Below are positions 24,869 to 35,341 of a DNA stretch of 64,000 bases, piece after piece. The notes beneath the pieces are model-generated. The model worked only from the letters and a program-made list of their open reading frames with translations, made no database searches and had not been told where the DNA came from. Positions within the stretch are counted from its first letter, which is position 1; every line of letters starts with the position of its first letter. Origin of the DNA: VRUE01 sp036271315 (GTDB taxonomy: Bacteria > Actinomycetota > Thermoleophilia > Solirubrobacterales > 70-9). The DNA lies in the NCBI GenBank assembly GCA_036271315.1, contig DATBAV010000036.1:62001-126000 (forward strand). The letters run 5' to 3'. The position numbers and the translations under genes were made by a program.

Positions 24869-26283
24869 TCTTCTCCCCCTCCGATCTGGGCCAGTTCGGC
24901 GAGCTGATCGATTTCGGCTTGCTGGTTCACGTCGATGGCCTCCTGGTCCCCGATCACCCAGACGTGGTTGTAGAAGGCGCGGGTGGGATCGGTGGTGTAG
25001 CCGGGCTTGATGTCGAGCAGGTATTCGCGCAGCGCTTTCGGCAGCGTATCGGCGTCATCGGTGAGCAGCAGTGGCCCCCAGGTACCCGAAGCGGAGAGGG
25101 GCGCGGCGATCGCCGCCTGGATCGGTTCGTCGCTGCGGGCGACGACCAGGCCGTGCCCGGGGTCGTTGACGTTCCAGCCGAAGCCACCGCTCGCGTAGCG
25201 GGCCAGGGCGATCGCGTTTTCGACCGGTTTCTCCCCGGAGACCCGCCGCACCGGGTTGCCGATCTTGGCCACTTCCCGCACTACGTCGGAGGAGATCGCC
25301 GAAGAGGGCCCGAGTACGTAGACCGGCGTCTTCGGGTCTTCGCGCAGGGCGCTGGCGGTCTCCTTGGGGAGCTTGTCGGCGCCGCTGTAGAGAACCGCGT
25401 CGCCCGAGCGGGCGGCCCAGGCCGCGGCCGGCGCCGCGAATTCGGGCTCGCTTTCCGGGGCGAGGACGATGTGCGGGGGAGCGTTCCCGAGCAGTTTGTT
25501 CCGCAGCGCCTCGATCGCGACGGCTTGGGCGGCCGGGTTCGCCGCTTTCACCGGCGTCGTCCGCAATCCGTCTGGTGCGGCGGCGCTGCCGATGACAAAG
25601 GCCTGCGTTTTGTCGGTCGCGCTGCTTCCTTGCGGATCGAGGGCGTCGAGGGCCTGAGACGTCGGGTCGGGAAGGTCGCCCCCCGTGGAGACGAGCAGCG
25701 GCGCTCGCACCGGAGCCGACATCAGGACCGCCGCCGCGACCGCTCCCTGCCAGTCGCCTTCGTCGACCAGCGTGACCGCCGCGGGCCGTTGCGCGACCTT
25801 GGCCGAGGGGAAGACGGCGAGCGCCACGCCGGCCGCGGTCGTCGCCGCGTTGGAGCCGCCGACCCTGGTCGTGTTGTTGGTGGCAAACGACGGGTAGCCC
25901 AGTTCTTCGGCCGCTTCGGCGGTTGGGGTCTGCTTTTCTTCGGGCGCCGGTTCTGCCTGGGCCGGTGCCGGCGCAGGCTTTTCATCCTGCTTGTTCGAGC
26001 CGCCGCCCCCGAGCACGGCCGCGACCAGGAAGACCAGGGCGACCAATACCAGTCCGGCGATCGCTTTCAGCGCCGCCGGGATTGGCTTGCGCTTGCGCTT
26101 TTTCTCCACCGCCGCGGGCGCGCCGGGTGCCGGTTTCGGCGCCGAGTGCTCCCCTGCTTTCGGCGCCTTGGAGGCCGGCTCCGGTGGTTTGGCTTGCGGC
26201 GCCTGGGCCGCTGGCTCCGGCTTAGCCGACTGGTCTGGTTTCGCCGCCGGCACCTCGGCGTTGATGGGCTGTTTCCGGGCCAA
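24865..26283 (-). CDS. Membrane-anchored cell wall-binding repeat 2 (CWB2) protein
   Basis: 472 residues. A Pro/Ala/Lys-rich cytoplasmic N-terminus (about 65 residues) is followed by a single membrane helix (ALKAIAGLVLVALVFLVAAV), a Pro/Glu linker, and then three CWB2-like modules: VGGSNAATTAAGVALAVFPS / VTLVDEGDWQGAVAAAVL, AFVIGSAAAPDG with ALRNKLLGN, and PVYVLGPSSAISSDVVREVA. CWB2 modules bind anionic polymers of the cell wall. The topology (inside-out, Pro-rich tail inside) suggests an envelope protein linking membrane and wall. It lies divergent from an acyl-CoA dehydrogenase, with a TetR-type palindrome in the gap. Confidence 0.82.
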   Translation of the reverse strand: MARKQPINAEVPAAKPDQSAKPEPAAQAPQAKPPEPASKAPKAGEHSAPKPAPGAPAAVEKKRKRKPIPAALKAIAGLVLVALVFLVAAVLGGGGSNKQDEKPAPAPAQAEPAPEEKQTPTAEAAEELGYPSFATNNTTRVGGSNAATTAAGVALAVFPSAKVAQRPAAVTLVDEGDWQGAVAAAVLMSAPVRAPLLVSTGGDLPDPTSQALDALDPQGSSATDKTQAFVIGSAAAPDGLRTTPVKAANPAAQAVAIEALRNKLLGNAPPHIVLAPESEPEFAAPAAAWAARSGDAVLYSGADKLPKETASALREDPKTPVYVLGPSSAISSDVVREVAKIGNPVRRVSGEKPVENAIALARYASGGFGWNVNDPGHGLVVARSDEPIQAAIAAPLSASGTWGPLLLTDDADTLPKALREYLLDIKPGYTTDPTRAFYNHVWVIGDQEAIDVNQQAEIDQLAELAQIGGGEE

Positions 26284-26342
26284 GGCCGGAACGGTACAGG
26301 CGAGGCGGTGGCTGGCTGGTCAGCTAACCTTCTGGGGACTGG

Positions 26343-26358
26343 TTGACTGACCAGTCAA
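26343..26358. promoter_or_regulatory. TetR-type operator, copy 2 (upstream of acyl-CoA dehydrogenase)
   Basis: Palindrome TTGACTGACCAGTCAA, identical to the site at 17693-17708 including the flanking GG and TC, here further extended as GGTTGA...TCAACC. It lies 37 bases before the acyl-CoA dehydrogenase start and 59 bases before the divergent CWB2 gene. A weaker related sequence (TGGCTGGTCAGCTAA) is at about 26312-26326. Confidence 0.75.
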
Positions 26359-26395
26359 TCAACCGCGCACCACGCCGCCGACCAAGAAGGGACCC

Positions 26396-27670
26396 ATGGA
26401 TTTCGCACTCAACGACGAGCAGCTGGAGTACAAGGAGCGCTGCCGGACCTTCGCCCGCGAGGTGATCAGGCCCGCCGCCCGCAAGCACGACGAAGAGGAG
26501 AGCACCCCCTGGGAGGTGATCAAGGAGGCGCGCAAGCAGGGCTTCGGCGGCCTCGAGGGCATCCAGCGCAACGCCGCTGACGAGCAGGGCCAGATGCAGG
26601 TGATCTCGGCCGAGGAGTTCCACTGGGGCTGCGCCGGCACCGCCCTGGCGATCTCCGGCTCCGGTCTCGCCGCGGCGGGAATCGCTTCCTCCGGCACGCC
26701 CGAGCAGATCGCCCGCTGGGTTCCCGAGTGTTTCGGCAGCGGCGACGAAATCAAGCTCGGCGCCTACGCCGTCACCGAGCCGCAGGCCGGCTCCGACGTC
26801 AAGAGCCTGAAGACGACCGTCAAGCGCGACGGTGACGAGTGGGTGCTCAACGGCACCAAGGTATTCATCACCAACGGCGGCATCGCCGACGTTCACGTCG
26901 TCGTCGCCACCGTCGACCCGGCCCTCGGCACGCGCGGGCAGGCCTCCTTCGTAATCGGCAAGGACACCCCCGGGCTGAGCCAGGGCAAGAAGGAGTCGAA
27001 GCTCGGCATCCGCGCCTCGCACACGGCGGAGATCGTGCTCGAGGACTGCCGGATCCCGATCGAGAACCTGCTCGGCGGCGAGGAGAAGCTGGAACGCAAG
27101 CTGCAGCGCGGGCGCGAAGGAAAGAAGTCGCGCGGCGCCGATGCTCTGGCGACCTTCGAGATGACCCGGCCGCTGGTCGGCGCCTCGGCGCTTGGCATCG
27201 CTCAGGCCGCCTACGAGTGGACCCTCGAGTACCTCGACGGCCAGTCAGAAGGCGGCAAGCCGGTGCTCGGCGAGCAGCGCATCCAGCAGGTCCTTGCCGA
27301 CGTTGCCACAGAGATCGAAGGCGCGCGTCTGCTGGTCCAGCGCGCCGCCTGGATGGGCCGCAACGGCATTCCGATGCGCGGGGGCCAGGGCTCGATGTCG
27401 AAGCTCAAGGCCGGAGACGTGACGATGTGGGCGACGACCACACTGATGGACCTCGTCGGTCCTTACTCCTGGAGCACCGAGTGCCCGCTGGAGAAGTGGT
27501 TCCGCGACGCCAAGATCTACCAGCTGTTCGAGGGCACGGCGGAGATTCAGCGGATGGTTATCTCGCGGATGCAGGCGCGGGAATATGCCGAGCGGCTTGG
27601 CTACGCCGCCGAAATCGCCGAGGAGGCTATGGCCCAGAAGCCCGCGGAGAAGGAGCCTGTTCCCGCCTAG
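26396..27670 (+). CDS. Acyl-CoA dehydrogenase
   Basis: 424 residues. N-terminal DFALNDEQLEYKERCRTFAR, middle domain AYAVTEPQAGSDVKSLKTTV and LNGTKVFITNGGIADVHVVV, C-terminal YQLFEGTAEIQRMVISRMQ with the catalytic Glu in FEGT. An insertion between the middle and C-terminal parts (LERKLQRGREGKKSRGADAL) is somewhat longer than usual. It oxidises acyl-CoA to enoyl-CoA. The shared operator suggests it is controlled together with the thiolase and hydroxyacyl-CoA dehydrogenase 9 kb away. It is followed by the CDF gene after 23 bp. Confidence 0.93.
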   Translation: MDFALNDEQLEYKERCRTFAREVIRPAARKHDEEESTPWEVIKEARKQGFGGLEGIQRNAADEQGQMQVISAEEFHWGCAGTALAISGSGLAAAGIASSGTPEQIARWVPECFGSGDEIKLGAYAVTEPQAGSDVKSLKTTVKRDGDEWVLNGTKVFITNGGIADVHVVVATVDPALGTRGQASFVIGKDTPGLSQGKKESKLGIRASHTAEIVLEDCRIPIENLLGGEEKLERKLQRGREGKKSRGADALATFEMTRPLVGASALGIAQAAYEWTLEYLDGQSEGGKPVLGEQRIQQVLADVATEIEGARLLVQRAAWMGRNGIPMRGGQGSMSKLKAGDVTMWATTTLMDLVGPYSWSTECPLEKWFRDAKIYQLFEGTAEIQRMVISRMQAREYAERLGYAAEIAEEAMAQKPAEKEPVPA

Positions 27671-27693
27671 TGGATAGGTCCTAAGCTCGGGCC

Positions 27694-28614
27694 GTGCACT
27701 CTCATTCGCACTCGCATGCGCTGGATGTACGCCGCGGCGACAGCCGCCGGCGGATGTGGATAGCTCTCGGGATCAACGCGGGGTTGTTGGTCGCTGAGGC
27801 GGTTGGTGGGGTGCTTACCGGGTCGCTGGCGGTGTTGGCGGACGCGGGGCATCTGCTCTCCGATGTCGGGGCGATTGCGCTGGCCTTGTTTGCCGCCGCG
27901 CTTGCCGCTCGGCCGGCTGGGGGGCGGATGACCTTTGGCTATCAGCGCTCGGAGATCCTTGCGGCGCTTACCAACGGGCTGCTGCTCGTTGTCGTATCTG
28001 TTGTGATCGGGGTGGAGGCGATTGGTCGGCTCGGCGATCCGCCGCAGATCGACGGTCTCGGGGTGCTCGGTCTCGGTTTGCTCGGGCTCGCCGGCAACGT
28101 TGCCGCCACCATCGTGCTGGCCCGGGGTGAGCGTGAGGACGTCAACCTCGAGGGCGTCCTCCGCCACAGCGCCGCCGACGCGCTCGGCTCGCTTGGTGTC
28201 GTCATCGCCGGCGCCTTCGTCATCGCCGGTGGCTCGGACATCGTCGACCCAATCGTCAGCCTCTTGATCGCCGCCCTGATCCTGATTTCCTCCTGGCGCT
28301 TGATCAAGGAGCCGTTCGACGTGCTGATGGAGGCGGCACCCGCCGGGGTCGATGTCGACGCCGCCGGTGCGGCGATCTGCTCGGAGGAGGGGGTGCGCTC
28401 GGTCCACGACCTGCACATCTGGACGGTGACGTCGGGGTTCGGCGCTCTCGCTGCTCACGTCGTGGTCAGCTCGGATTGCGATCCGGGGCTGGTGCGGCGG
28501 CGGCTTGAGCTGCTGTTGCACGAGCGCTTCGGGATCGACCACACGACGCTGCAGATGGAGGAAGAGGCCTCCGCCGATCTCCTGCACGTCGAGAACGCTC
28601 CTCCCAGGACCTGA
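27694..28614 (+). CDS. Cation diffusion facilitator (CDF) metal exporter
   Basis: 306 residues, starting at GTG with a His-rich tail HSHSHSHA that can hold zinc or a similar metal. The membrane domain shows the metal-site motif LADAGHLLSDVGAIALALFA and the second-site helix LRHSAADALGSLGVVIAGAF (HxxxD). It ends in a cytoplasmic domain (VRSVHDLHIWTVTSGFGALA). The family exchanges Zn, Co or Cd for protons; the HxxxD plus HxxxD sites fit zinc-type members. Membrane-located. An 8-bp hairpin follows at 28627-28648. Confidence 0.92.
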   Translation: MHSHSHSHALDVRRGDSRRRMWIALGINAGLLVAEAVGGVLTGSLAVLADAGHLLSDVGAIALALFAAALAARPAGGRMTFGYQRSEILAALTNGLLLVVVSVVIGVEAIGRLGDPPQIDGLGVLGLGLLGLAGNVAATIVLARGEREDVNLEGVLRHSAADALGSLGVVIAGAFVIAGGSDIVDPIVSLLIAALILISSWRLIKEPFDVLMEAAPAGVDVDAAGAAICSEEGVRSVHDLHIWTVTSGFGALAAHVVVSSDCDPGLVRRRLELLLHERFGIDHTTLQMEEEASADLLHVENAPPRT

Positions 28615-28626
28615 TCGCAAGCCAGG

Positions 28627-28648
28627 TTGCAGGGTGAATTCCCTGCAA
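28627..28648 (+). terminator. Hairpin between CDF and M23 peptidase genes
   Basis: Perfect stem TTGCAGGG / CCCTGCAA around TGAATT, followed by a second small stem AGTCG-gcacttct-CGACT (28648-28665). There is no U-run, so it may be a Rho-independent-like end without tail or a leader structure. Confidence 0.4.
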
Positions 28649-28683
28649 GTCGGCACTTCTCGACTTGGCTAGCCTCGGCGGCG

Positions 28684-29880
28684 ATGGTCAGAAATCGCCT
28701 TGCCCTGGTGGCGTTTCTCGTCGCCGCGGCGGCGCTGGTTGCGCTGCTCGCTGCCGGCGCCGCGCCCGCCAACGATCTCGAATCGAAGCTCGACGCCAAG
28801 GAAGCGAAGCTTTCCAAGGTGCGCGAACGCTCCGGCGTCCTGACGACGACGATCTCCGACCTCGGTGATCGCATCGACAGGCTGACGACGGAGGTGGCCG
28901 GCCTGCGCAAGCAAGAGGCGGCCGTGGAAGTTCGCCTCAACGCCAAGCAGACCGAACTGGACCGGGCGATGGCCCAGCTCAACGGGGCCAAGGTGCGTCT
29001 AGTCAAAATGCGCTCGCACCTGAAACGGGCCCTGACCGCGCTGCGGGATCGTCTCGTCGCCATCTACGAGACCGGAACCCCCGACGTGCTCAGCGTCATC
29101 GTCGGCGCCAACGGCTACGACGACCTGATCGATCGCACCGAATACCTCAATCGCATCCGCGGCAACGACGAAGCGATCATCGGTCGCGTGCGCGAACTGC
29201 GTGACCAGGTCAGGCGCACGGTCGATCGCCTGCGCGGCGCCAAGGACCAGATTGAAGCCGCGCGTGACTCGATCGCGGCAGAAGAGCAGGTCCTGGCAAG
29301 CGCTCGCGGCGACATCCAACAGCGGCAGTCGTCCCTGGTCGCCGCTCGCGACGATCGCGTGGCAGCGCTGAAGCAGATCCGCTCGCATGAAGAGGAGCTG
29401 GATGGCTCGGTGGCAAAGATCCAAGCGAAGATCGCGGCGCAACTCGCCGGCTACGGATCGGTGCCTTTGCCGGCGGGGCCGATCCGCGGTGGCAGCGGCG
29501 GGCTGATCTGGCCGGTCGACGGCCCGGTCGTCTCGGGCTTCGGACCGCGCACGATCAACGGCAGCTACGAGTACCACCCCGGCATCGACATCGCCGTTCC
29601 CAGCGGCACCCCGATCCGGGCGGCGGCCGCCGGCACCGTGATCTTCACCGAGCCCGAGGCGAGCAGCGGTGGCTACGGCAACTACACCTGCATCGACCAT
29701 GGCGGCGGGCTCTCTACCTGCTATGCCCATCAAGAGACCTTTGCCGTCTCGGCCGGCCAGCAGGTCTCCCAGGGCCAGATAATCGGCTACAGCGACTGCA
29801 CCGGATACTGCTTTGGGCCGCACGTTCACTTCGAGGTCCGCATCGACGGCGAAGTCACCGATCCGATGGCCTACCTGTAG
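28684..29880 (+). CDS. Secreted M23 peptidoglycan endopeptidase with coiled-coil domain
   Basis: 398 residues. A signal peptide (VRNRLALVAFLVAAAALVAL ... APAND) precedes a long coiled coil (ESKLDAKEAKLSKVRERSGV to about residue 240), then an M23 (LytM) domain from about GGLIWPVDGPVVSGFGPR with metal/catalytic motifs YHPGIDIA and FGPHVHFEVR. The layout matches EnvC/NlpD/RipA-type division or lysis factors in which the coiled coil regulates the hydrolase. ATG at 28684 is preferred because the signal peptide begins there. All zinc ligands (HxxxD, HxH) are present, so it is probably active rather than a degenerate activator. Confidence 0.9.
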   Translation: MVRNRLALVAFLVAAAALVALLAAGAAPANDLESKLDAKEAKLSKVRERSGVLTTTISDLGDRIDRLTTEVAGLRKQEAAVEVRLNAKQTELDRAMAQLNGAKVRLVKMRSHLKRALTALRDRLVAIYETGTPDVLSVIVGANGYDDLIDRTEYLNRIRGNDEAIIGRVRELRDQVRRTVDRLRGAKDQIEAARDSIAAEEQVLASARGDIQQRQSSLVAARDDRVAALKQIRSHEEELDGSVAKIQAKIAAQLAGYGSVPLPAGPIRGGSGGLIWPVDGPVVSGFGPRTINGSYEYHPGIDIAVPSGTPIRAAAAGTVIFTEPEASSGGYGNYTCIDHGGGLSTCYAHQETFAVSAGQQVSQGQIIGYSDCTGYCFGPHVHFEVRIDGEVTDPMAYL

Positions 29881-29910
29881 GCGACGGCTCGCGGGCACCT
29901 CTTTTACTCA

Positions 29911-29928
29911 GAATTCCCTAGGAAATTC
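29911..29928. promoter_or_regulatory. 18-bp near-perfect palindrome in an AT-rich gap
   Basis: GAATTCCCTAGGAAATTC is self-complementary in 8 of 9 pairs and lies in the AT-rich gap 70 bases before the next start. TTGACC (29951-29956) could be a -35 box just downstream. It looks like a regulator-binding site, but which one is unknown. Confidence 0.45.
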
Positions 29929-29997
29929 AATTATTTGGTATGTCGGCCGGGTTTGACCCTGCCAGTCTGGGTACGAGCCTCCCAGGAGGCCATCTAG

Positions 29998-30723
29998 ATG
30001 ATTCGCCAGGCTCACACCTATCTCGCGGGAGCGGTGTCCAGCACCGCACTGGTCGCGGCAGCCGTGGTCGCCTTCGTCCTGCTCGTCTCGTTTCAGGCCT
30101 TGAAGGACTGGCCGCTGACCGACATCGGCATCGGTGGAGATGACAGCGCCGCCACCGGGCCCAGTGTCCCCGGTGCCGGCTCGACGACGTCCCCGGCGGA
30201 AGCTGGTGGCACCAGCGCCACTGCCGGACCCGTCGTAGTCAAAGGCTCCGCTCGCAACGGCAACGGTCGCTCCTCCACGAAGCAGGCCGACCAGGTCGCG
30301 GTCGACGCTTCGCCGACAGCCACGACGGGCTCTCCCACCGCGGAAACGCCTCCCTCCAGTCCGGCTGGGCAAGGCAGCCCCAGCGCTCCCAACGGCTCCT
30401 CGCCGACTGGCACCGCCAGCTCGAGCCCCTCTTCGGGAGGGGACGGCAACGGCGGCGGTGGTGGATCCAGTCCCGCAACGGAAACCGGATCGGGCAGCTC
30501 GGCTGGCGGCAAAAGCCAGTCGACTTCGGGTGCGATCACCGAAACCGTCAACAAAACGGTTTCCGGCGTCGACGAAACCACCGGCGGCGCGCTCGGCAGC
30601 ACCGGCGTAACCGAAACCACCGGAAAAGTCGTCGAAAGCGTGGCCGGCCCGGAATCGGCGGTCGGCAAAACCGTCGACGAAGTCGTCAAAGGGCTCGGCG
30701 GCCTGCTCGGCGGCAACAAATAA
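29998..30723 (+). CDS. Single-pass membrane protein with Ser/Thr/Gly-rich exterior
   Basis: 241 residues. One N-terminal membrane helix (YLAGAVSSTALVAAAVVAFVLLVSF) anchors a long low-complexity exterior rich in Ser, Thr, Gly, Pro and Ala (ATGPSVPGAGSTTSPAEAGG, SSSPSSGGDGNGGGGGSS), which looks like a wall-spanning stalk. It ends with an alternating ETVNKTV / DETTGG / TGKVVESV helix-like tail and a Gly-rich end (GLGGLLGGNK). A ribosome-binding site AGGAGG lies nine bases before the ATG. No enzymatic domain; a structural surface role is likely. Confidence 0.75.
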   Translation: MIRQAHTYLAGAVSSTALVAAAVVAFVLLVSFQALKDWPLTDIGIGGDDSAATGPSVPGAGSTTSPAEAGGTSATAGPVVVKGSARNGNGRSSTKQADQVAVDASPTATTGSPTAETPPSSPAGQGSPSAPNGSSPTGTASSSPSSGGDGNGGGGGSSPATETGSGSSAGGKSQSTSGAITETVNKTVSGVDETTGGALGSTGVTETTGKVVESVAGPESAVGKTVDEVVKGLGGLLGGNK

Positions 30724-30770
30724 TCGGCCACTAGCCGCCGCTCCCCTTTCAACCGTCACAATGCCCGCCT

Positions 30771-32075
30771 ATGGCGGAGCGTGCACAGGCCGGGGCGGTC
30801 GTCGACCCGATCGAGGGGTCGCCGGTGTACCCGGGCAATAGCCGCGTCAACGAGCGCGGCCACCTCGAGATTGCCGGTTGCGACGTCGTCGATCTGGCGG
30901 CCGAGTTCGGCACGCCGGCCTACGTCTACGCCGAGGACGACATGCGCGATCGCGCTCGCGCCTATCGGGCGGCCTTCGAGCGGCGCGGGGCCGAGGCGGA
31001 AGTGCTCTTCGCCAGCAAGTCGCTGCCCTGTACCGCCGCCTACCGGCTCTTTGCCGAGGAGGGCCTCTCGGTCGACGTCGCCTCGGGCGGTGAGCTGCAC
31101 ATGGCGCTGCGCGCCGGCTTCGACCCCGGGCGCATCCACATGCATGGCAACAACAAGAGCGACGAGGAGATCCTCTTTGCCGCCCGTTCCGGCGTCGGCC
31201 ACCTGATCCTCGATTCCTTCGACGAGATCGACCGCTGCGAGCGCCTGCTCGAGCAGCCGCAGGACGTGCTCGTGCGGGTCACGCCGGGGATCAAGCCCTC
31301 GACTCACACTTACGTACAGACGGGCCAGCTCGACTCGAAGTTCGGCTTCGGCCTCGACGACGGTCGGGCGGCACGGGCGATCGAGCGGGTGCTCTCTTCC
31401 GAGGTGCTCAACCTGACCGGCCTGCACGCCCACATCGGCTCGCAGATCTTCGAGCTCGAGCCCTACACGCTGGCGATCCGGGCGATCGGCGAGCTGGCCG
31501 GCGACTGGTGCAAGATCGTCAACGTCGGCGGCGGCCTCGGCATCGCCTATACAGCTGAGGACGAGCCGCCCTCGATCGACGCCTACGTCGACGTCAAGGT
31601 GCGCGCCGTCACCGAGGTCTTTGGCGACGGCGTGCGGATCCTGATCGAGCCCGGCCGCTCGCTGGTCGGTAACGCCGGCATCACCGCCTACCGGGTCGGC
31701 ACCGTCAAGGAGATTCCCGGCGTTCGCACCTACGTCGCCGTCGACGGCGGTATGTCGGACAACATGCGGCCGATGCTCTACGGCTCGCGTTACGAAGCGC
31801 TGATCGCCGATCGCGCCGCCGAGCCGGCCGGGAGCACGGCGACGATCGCCGGCATGCATTGCGAGTCGGGCGACATCATCGTCCGCGACGCGCTGCTCGC
31901 CTCCCCGGCGGTGGGCGACGTGCTGGTCACGCCGGCCACCGGCGCCTACGGCTACGCGATGGCGAGCAACTACAACGGCGTACCGCGGCCGCCGGTGATC
32001 TTCTGTCGCGACGGCGAGGCCCGCGTGGTCGTGCGTCGCGAGACCTATGAGGACCTGACCTCGCGCGATGTCTGA
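30771..32075 (+). CDS. lysA: Diaminopimelate decarboxylase
   Basis: 434 residues, alanine racemase fold, PLP enzyme for the last step of lysine synthesis. The Schiff-base Lys83 is in VLFASKSLPC, then HGNNKSDEEI, the PLP phosphate-binding GGGLGIAY and the substrate-binding Cys in MHCESGDIIVRD. N-terminal residues VNERGHLEIAGCDVVDLAAEFG are typical. It is the first of a lysA-hom-thrC-thrB series; the overlap with hom is eight bases. The order lysA-hom-thrC-thrB is common in actinobacteria and groups aspartate-family amino acid synthesis. Confidence 0.97.
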   Translation: MAERAQAGAVVDPIEGSPVYPGNSRVNERGHLEIAGCDVVDLAAEFGTPAYVYAEDDMRDRARAYRAAFERRGAEAEVLFASKSLPCTAAYRLFAEEGLSVDVASGGELHMALRAGFDPGRIHMHGNNKSDEEILFAARSGVGHLILDSFDEIDRCERLLEQPQDVLVRVTPGIKPSTHTYVQTGQLDSKFGFGLDDGRAARAIERVLSSEVLNLTGLHAHIGSQIFELEPYTLAIRAIGELAGDWCKIVNVGGGLGIAYTAEDEPPSIDAYVDVKVRAVTEVFGDGVRILIEPGRSLVGNAGITAYRVGTVKEIPGVRTYVAVDGGMSDNMRPMLYGSRYEALIADRAAEPAGSTATIAGMHCESGDIIVRDALLASPAVGDVLVTPATGAYGYAMASNYNGVPRPPVIFCRDGEARVVVRRETYEDLTSRDV

Positions 32076-33291
32076 GCCGATTCGCATCGGGCTGCTGGGA
32101 CGCGGCACGGTCGGTGGTGCCTTCGCTGAGCTGGTCGAGGCGCGGGCCGAGGCGGTTGAGGCGGCGACGGGGCGCCGGCCGGAGATCAGCGGGGTGCTGA
32201 CCCGCGAGGGCGGCGACTTCGGCGAGATCCTCGCCGGCTCCGATCTGATCGTCGAGCTGATCGGCGGCACCGACCCGGCACGCGGCTACGTGCTCGACGC
32301 CCTGCGGGCGAAACGCCCGGTGGTCACCGCCAACAAGCAGCTCCTCGCCCAGCACGGTGAGGAGCTCTTCGGCGTCGCCCGCGAGGCAGGCGTGCAGCTG
32401 CGCTTCGAGGCGGCGGTGGCGGGGGTGATTCCGATCGTGCGGGTGATCCAGGAGAGCTTCGGCGCAACCGAGATCGCCAAGGTCTTCGGCATCGTCAACG
32501 GCACCACCAACTTCATCCTCAGCGAGATGGCTGCGAGCGGCGCCTCTTATGAGGACGTCCTTTCCCGCGCCCAGGAGCTCGGCTACGCCGAGGCCGACCC
32601 GACCGCCGACGTCAGCGGCGCCGACGCGGCGGCGAAGATGGCGATCCTCGCCCGGCTGGCCTTCCACACACCGGTGACGCTGGACCAGGTCTTATACGAG
32701 GGGATCGAGCAGGTCGAGCTCGATGATCTTGCCTACGCGAAAGAGCTCGGCCTCTCCCTCAAGCTCCTCGGCGTCGCCGAGCGGGTCGACGGCGGCATCA
32801 GCGTCCGTGTCTTTCCCTGCTTCCTCTACGGCGGCCATCCGCTCGCTCCGGTCGGCGGCCCCTTCAACGCCGTCATGGTCGAGGCGCCGGAGATCACCGA
32901 GGTGACGATGTCGGGGCCCGGGGCCGGGGGAGTGCAGACCGCCTCGGCCGTGCTCGGCGACGTCGTCTCGATCCTCAGCGGCGACGCTCCCGTGCACGAG
33001 ACGCGCGAGCGCCTGCCGATCGTCTCCGACGTCACCTCCTCCTTCTACCTCCACCTCGCGGTCGCCGACCGCCCCGGCGTGCTGGCCAGCGTCGCCCAGG
33101 TGCTGGGCGACAAAGACGTCTCGGTGAAGAGCGTCGTCCAGCGCGGCAGCGGTGAGGACACGCGCCTGGTGATGGTGATTCACGAGTGCTTAGAGTCGCG
33201 CTTCTCGGCCGCGCTCGAGGCGATCGAGGGGCTCGACGTGCTGCGCTCGCCGGCGCGCTCGATCCGGGTGATCGAAGAGGAGTTCGTCTGA
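32068..33291 (+). CDS. hom: Homoserine dehydrogenase
   Basis: 407 residues. The N-terminal Rossmann motif is GLLGRGTVGGAF, the catalytic domain includes KQLLAQHGEELF and FGIVNGTTNFILSEM, and a C-terminal ACT domain (YLHLAVADRPGVLASVAQVL) probably binds threonine for feedback control. It reduces aspartate semialdehyde to homoserine, the branch point to threonine and methionine. Overlap with lysA and a 66-bp gap to thrC are consistent with one operon; a hairpin (TTCGCGCA / TGCGCGAA) sits in that gap at 33323-33346. Confidence 0.96.
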   Translation: MSEPIRIGLLGRGTVGGAFAELVEARAEAVEAATGRRPEISGVLTREGGDFGEILAGSDLIVELIGGTDPARGYVLDALRAKRPVVTANKQLLAQHGEELFGVAREAGVQLRFEAAVAGVIPIVRVIQESFGATEIAKVFGIVNGTTNFILSEMAASGASYEDVLSRAQELGYAEADPTADVSGADAAAKMAILARLAFHTPVTLDQVLYEGIEQVELDDLAYAKELGLSLKLLGVAERVDGGISVRVFPCFLYGGHPLAPVGGPFNAVMVEAPEITEVTMSGPGAGGVQTASAVLGDVVSILSGDAPVHETRERLPIVSDVTSSFYLHLAVADRPGVLASVAQVLGDKDVSVKSVVQRGSGEDTRLVMVIHECLESRFSAALEAIEGLDVLRSPARSIRVIEEEFV

Positions 33292-33357
33292 GCGCATGCG
33301 GAGCAAGCGTCCATATCTGACTATTCGCGCAGCGGAGCATGCGCGAAGCCCCGTGTC

Positions 33358-34391
<1,034 letters not shown>

Positions 34392-34395
<4 letters not shown>

Positions 34396-35273
34396 CCGTC
34401 CGCCGCCGGCTCGTCCGCGTCCCCGCCTCGTCGGCCAACCTCGGCCCGGGCTATGACGTGCTCGCCGCCGCGGTCTCGCTCTACCTGGAGCTCGAGGTGG
34501 AGGAGACGGGCGAGTTCTCGCTCGATCCCGGCGGGCTCGACGTATCGACCGGCCGCGACAACCTGATCGTGCGCGCCTTCGAGACCCTGCATCCCGCCGA
34601 CGGCATTTCCTTCCGGCTGAAGAGCGAGATCCCGCTGGCGCGTGGATTGGGCTCGAGCGCGGCGGCGATTGTCGCCGGCCTTTTCGCCGCGGACCACCTC
34701 TTCGAGCTCGCCCTCTCCAAGCAGGAGATGCTGGTCAAGGCGACGGAGCTGGAGGGGCACCCCGACAACGTCGCGGCGGCGATCTACGGCGGCTTCGTGA
34801 TCTGTGGCGCGGGGGAGGGCTCCTCGCCGAGCGCGGTCCGCTTCGACCCGCCGAGCGGCCTGGAGGGAATTGCCGTGGTCCCAGCCGAGGAGGTCTCGAC
34901 CGAGCGCGCCCGCGAGGCGATCCCCGTCGAGGTCCCGCTCGCCGACGCGGTTGCCAACGTCTCCGCCGCCTCGCGCCTCGTGCTTGGCCTGCAGACGGCC
35001 GACCTCGACCTCCTCGCCGCCGGCCTCGTCGATCACATCCACCAGCCCCGTCGCCGCGAGCTCTACCTCCGTTCGATGGACCTGGTCGACAGCGCCCCCG
35101 AGCTGGGCGCCCTCGGCGCGACGATCTCCGGCGCCGGTCCCACCGTCCTCGTCTGGACAACCTGGCAGGAAGCGGGCCACGTCGCCGAGGCCCTCGAGCG
35201 GCGCTGCGCCGACTGGGCCGAGGTCCGCCGCCTCCCCTTCAGCCCCCACGGGGCGGACGTGCCCGAGCTTTAG
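34392..35273 (+). CDS. thrB: Homoserine kinase
   Basis: 293 residues of the GHMP kinase family; TTG start overlapping the thrC stop. N-terminal VPASSANLGPGYDVLAAAVS, ATP-binding loop PLARGLGSSAAAIVAGL, and C-terminal motif 3 ATISGAGPTVLVWT. It phosphorylates homoserine for ThrC. End of the threonine operon. Confidence 0.96.
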
Positions 35274-35341
35274 GCCGGGCTCCGCTGGCCGCTTAACCGA
35301 GATCCTTGTTGAGCCGCCTGGGCCCGGACTAGGATCGGGCC

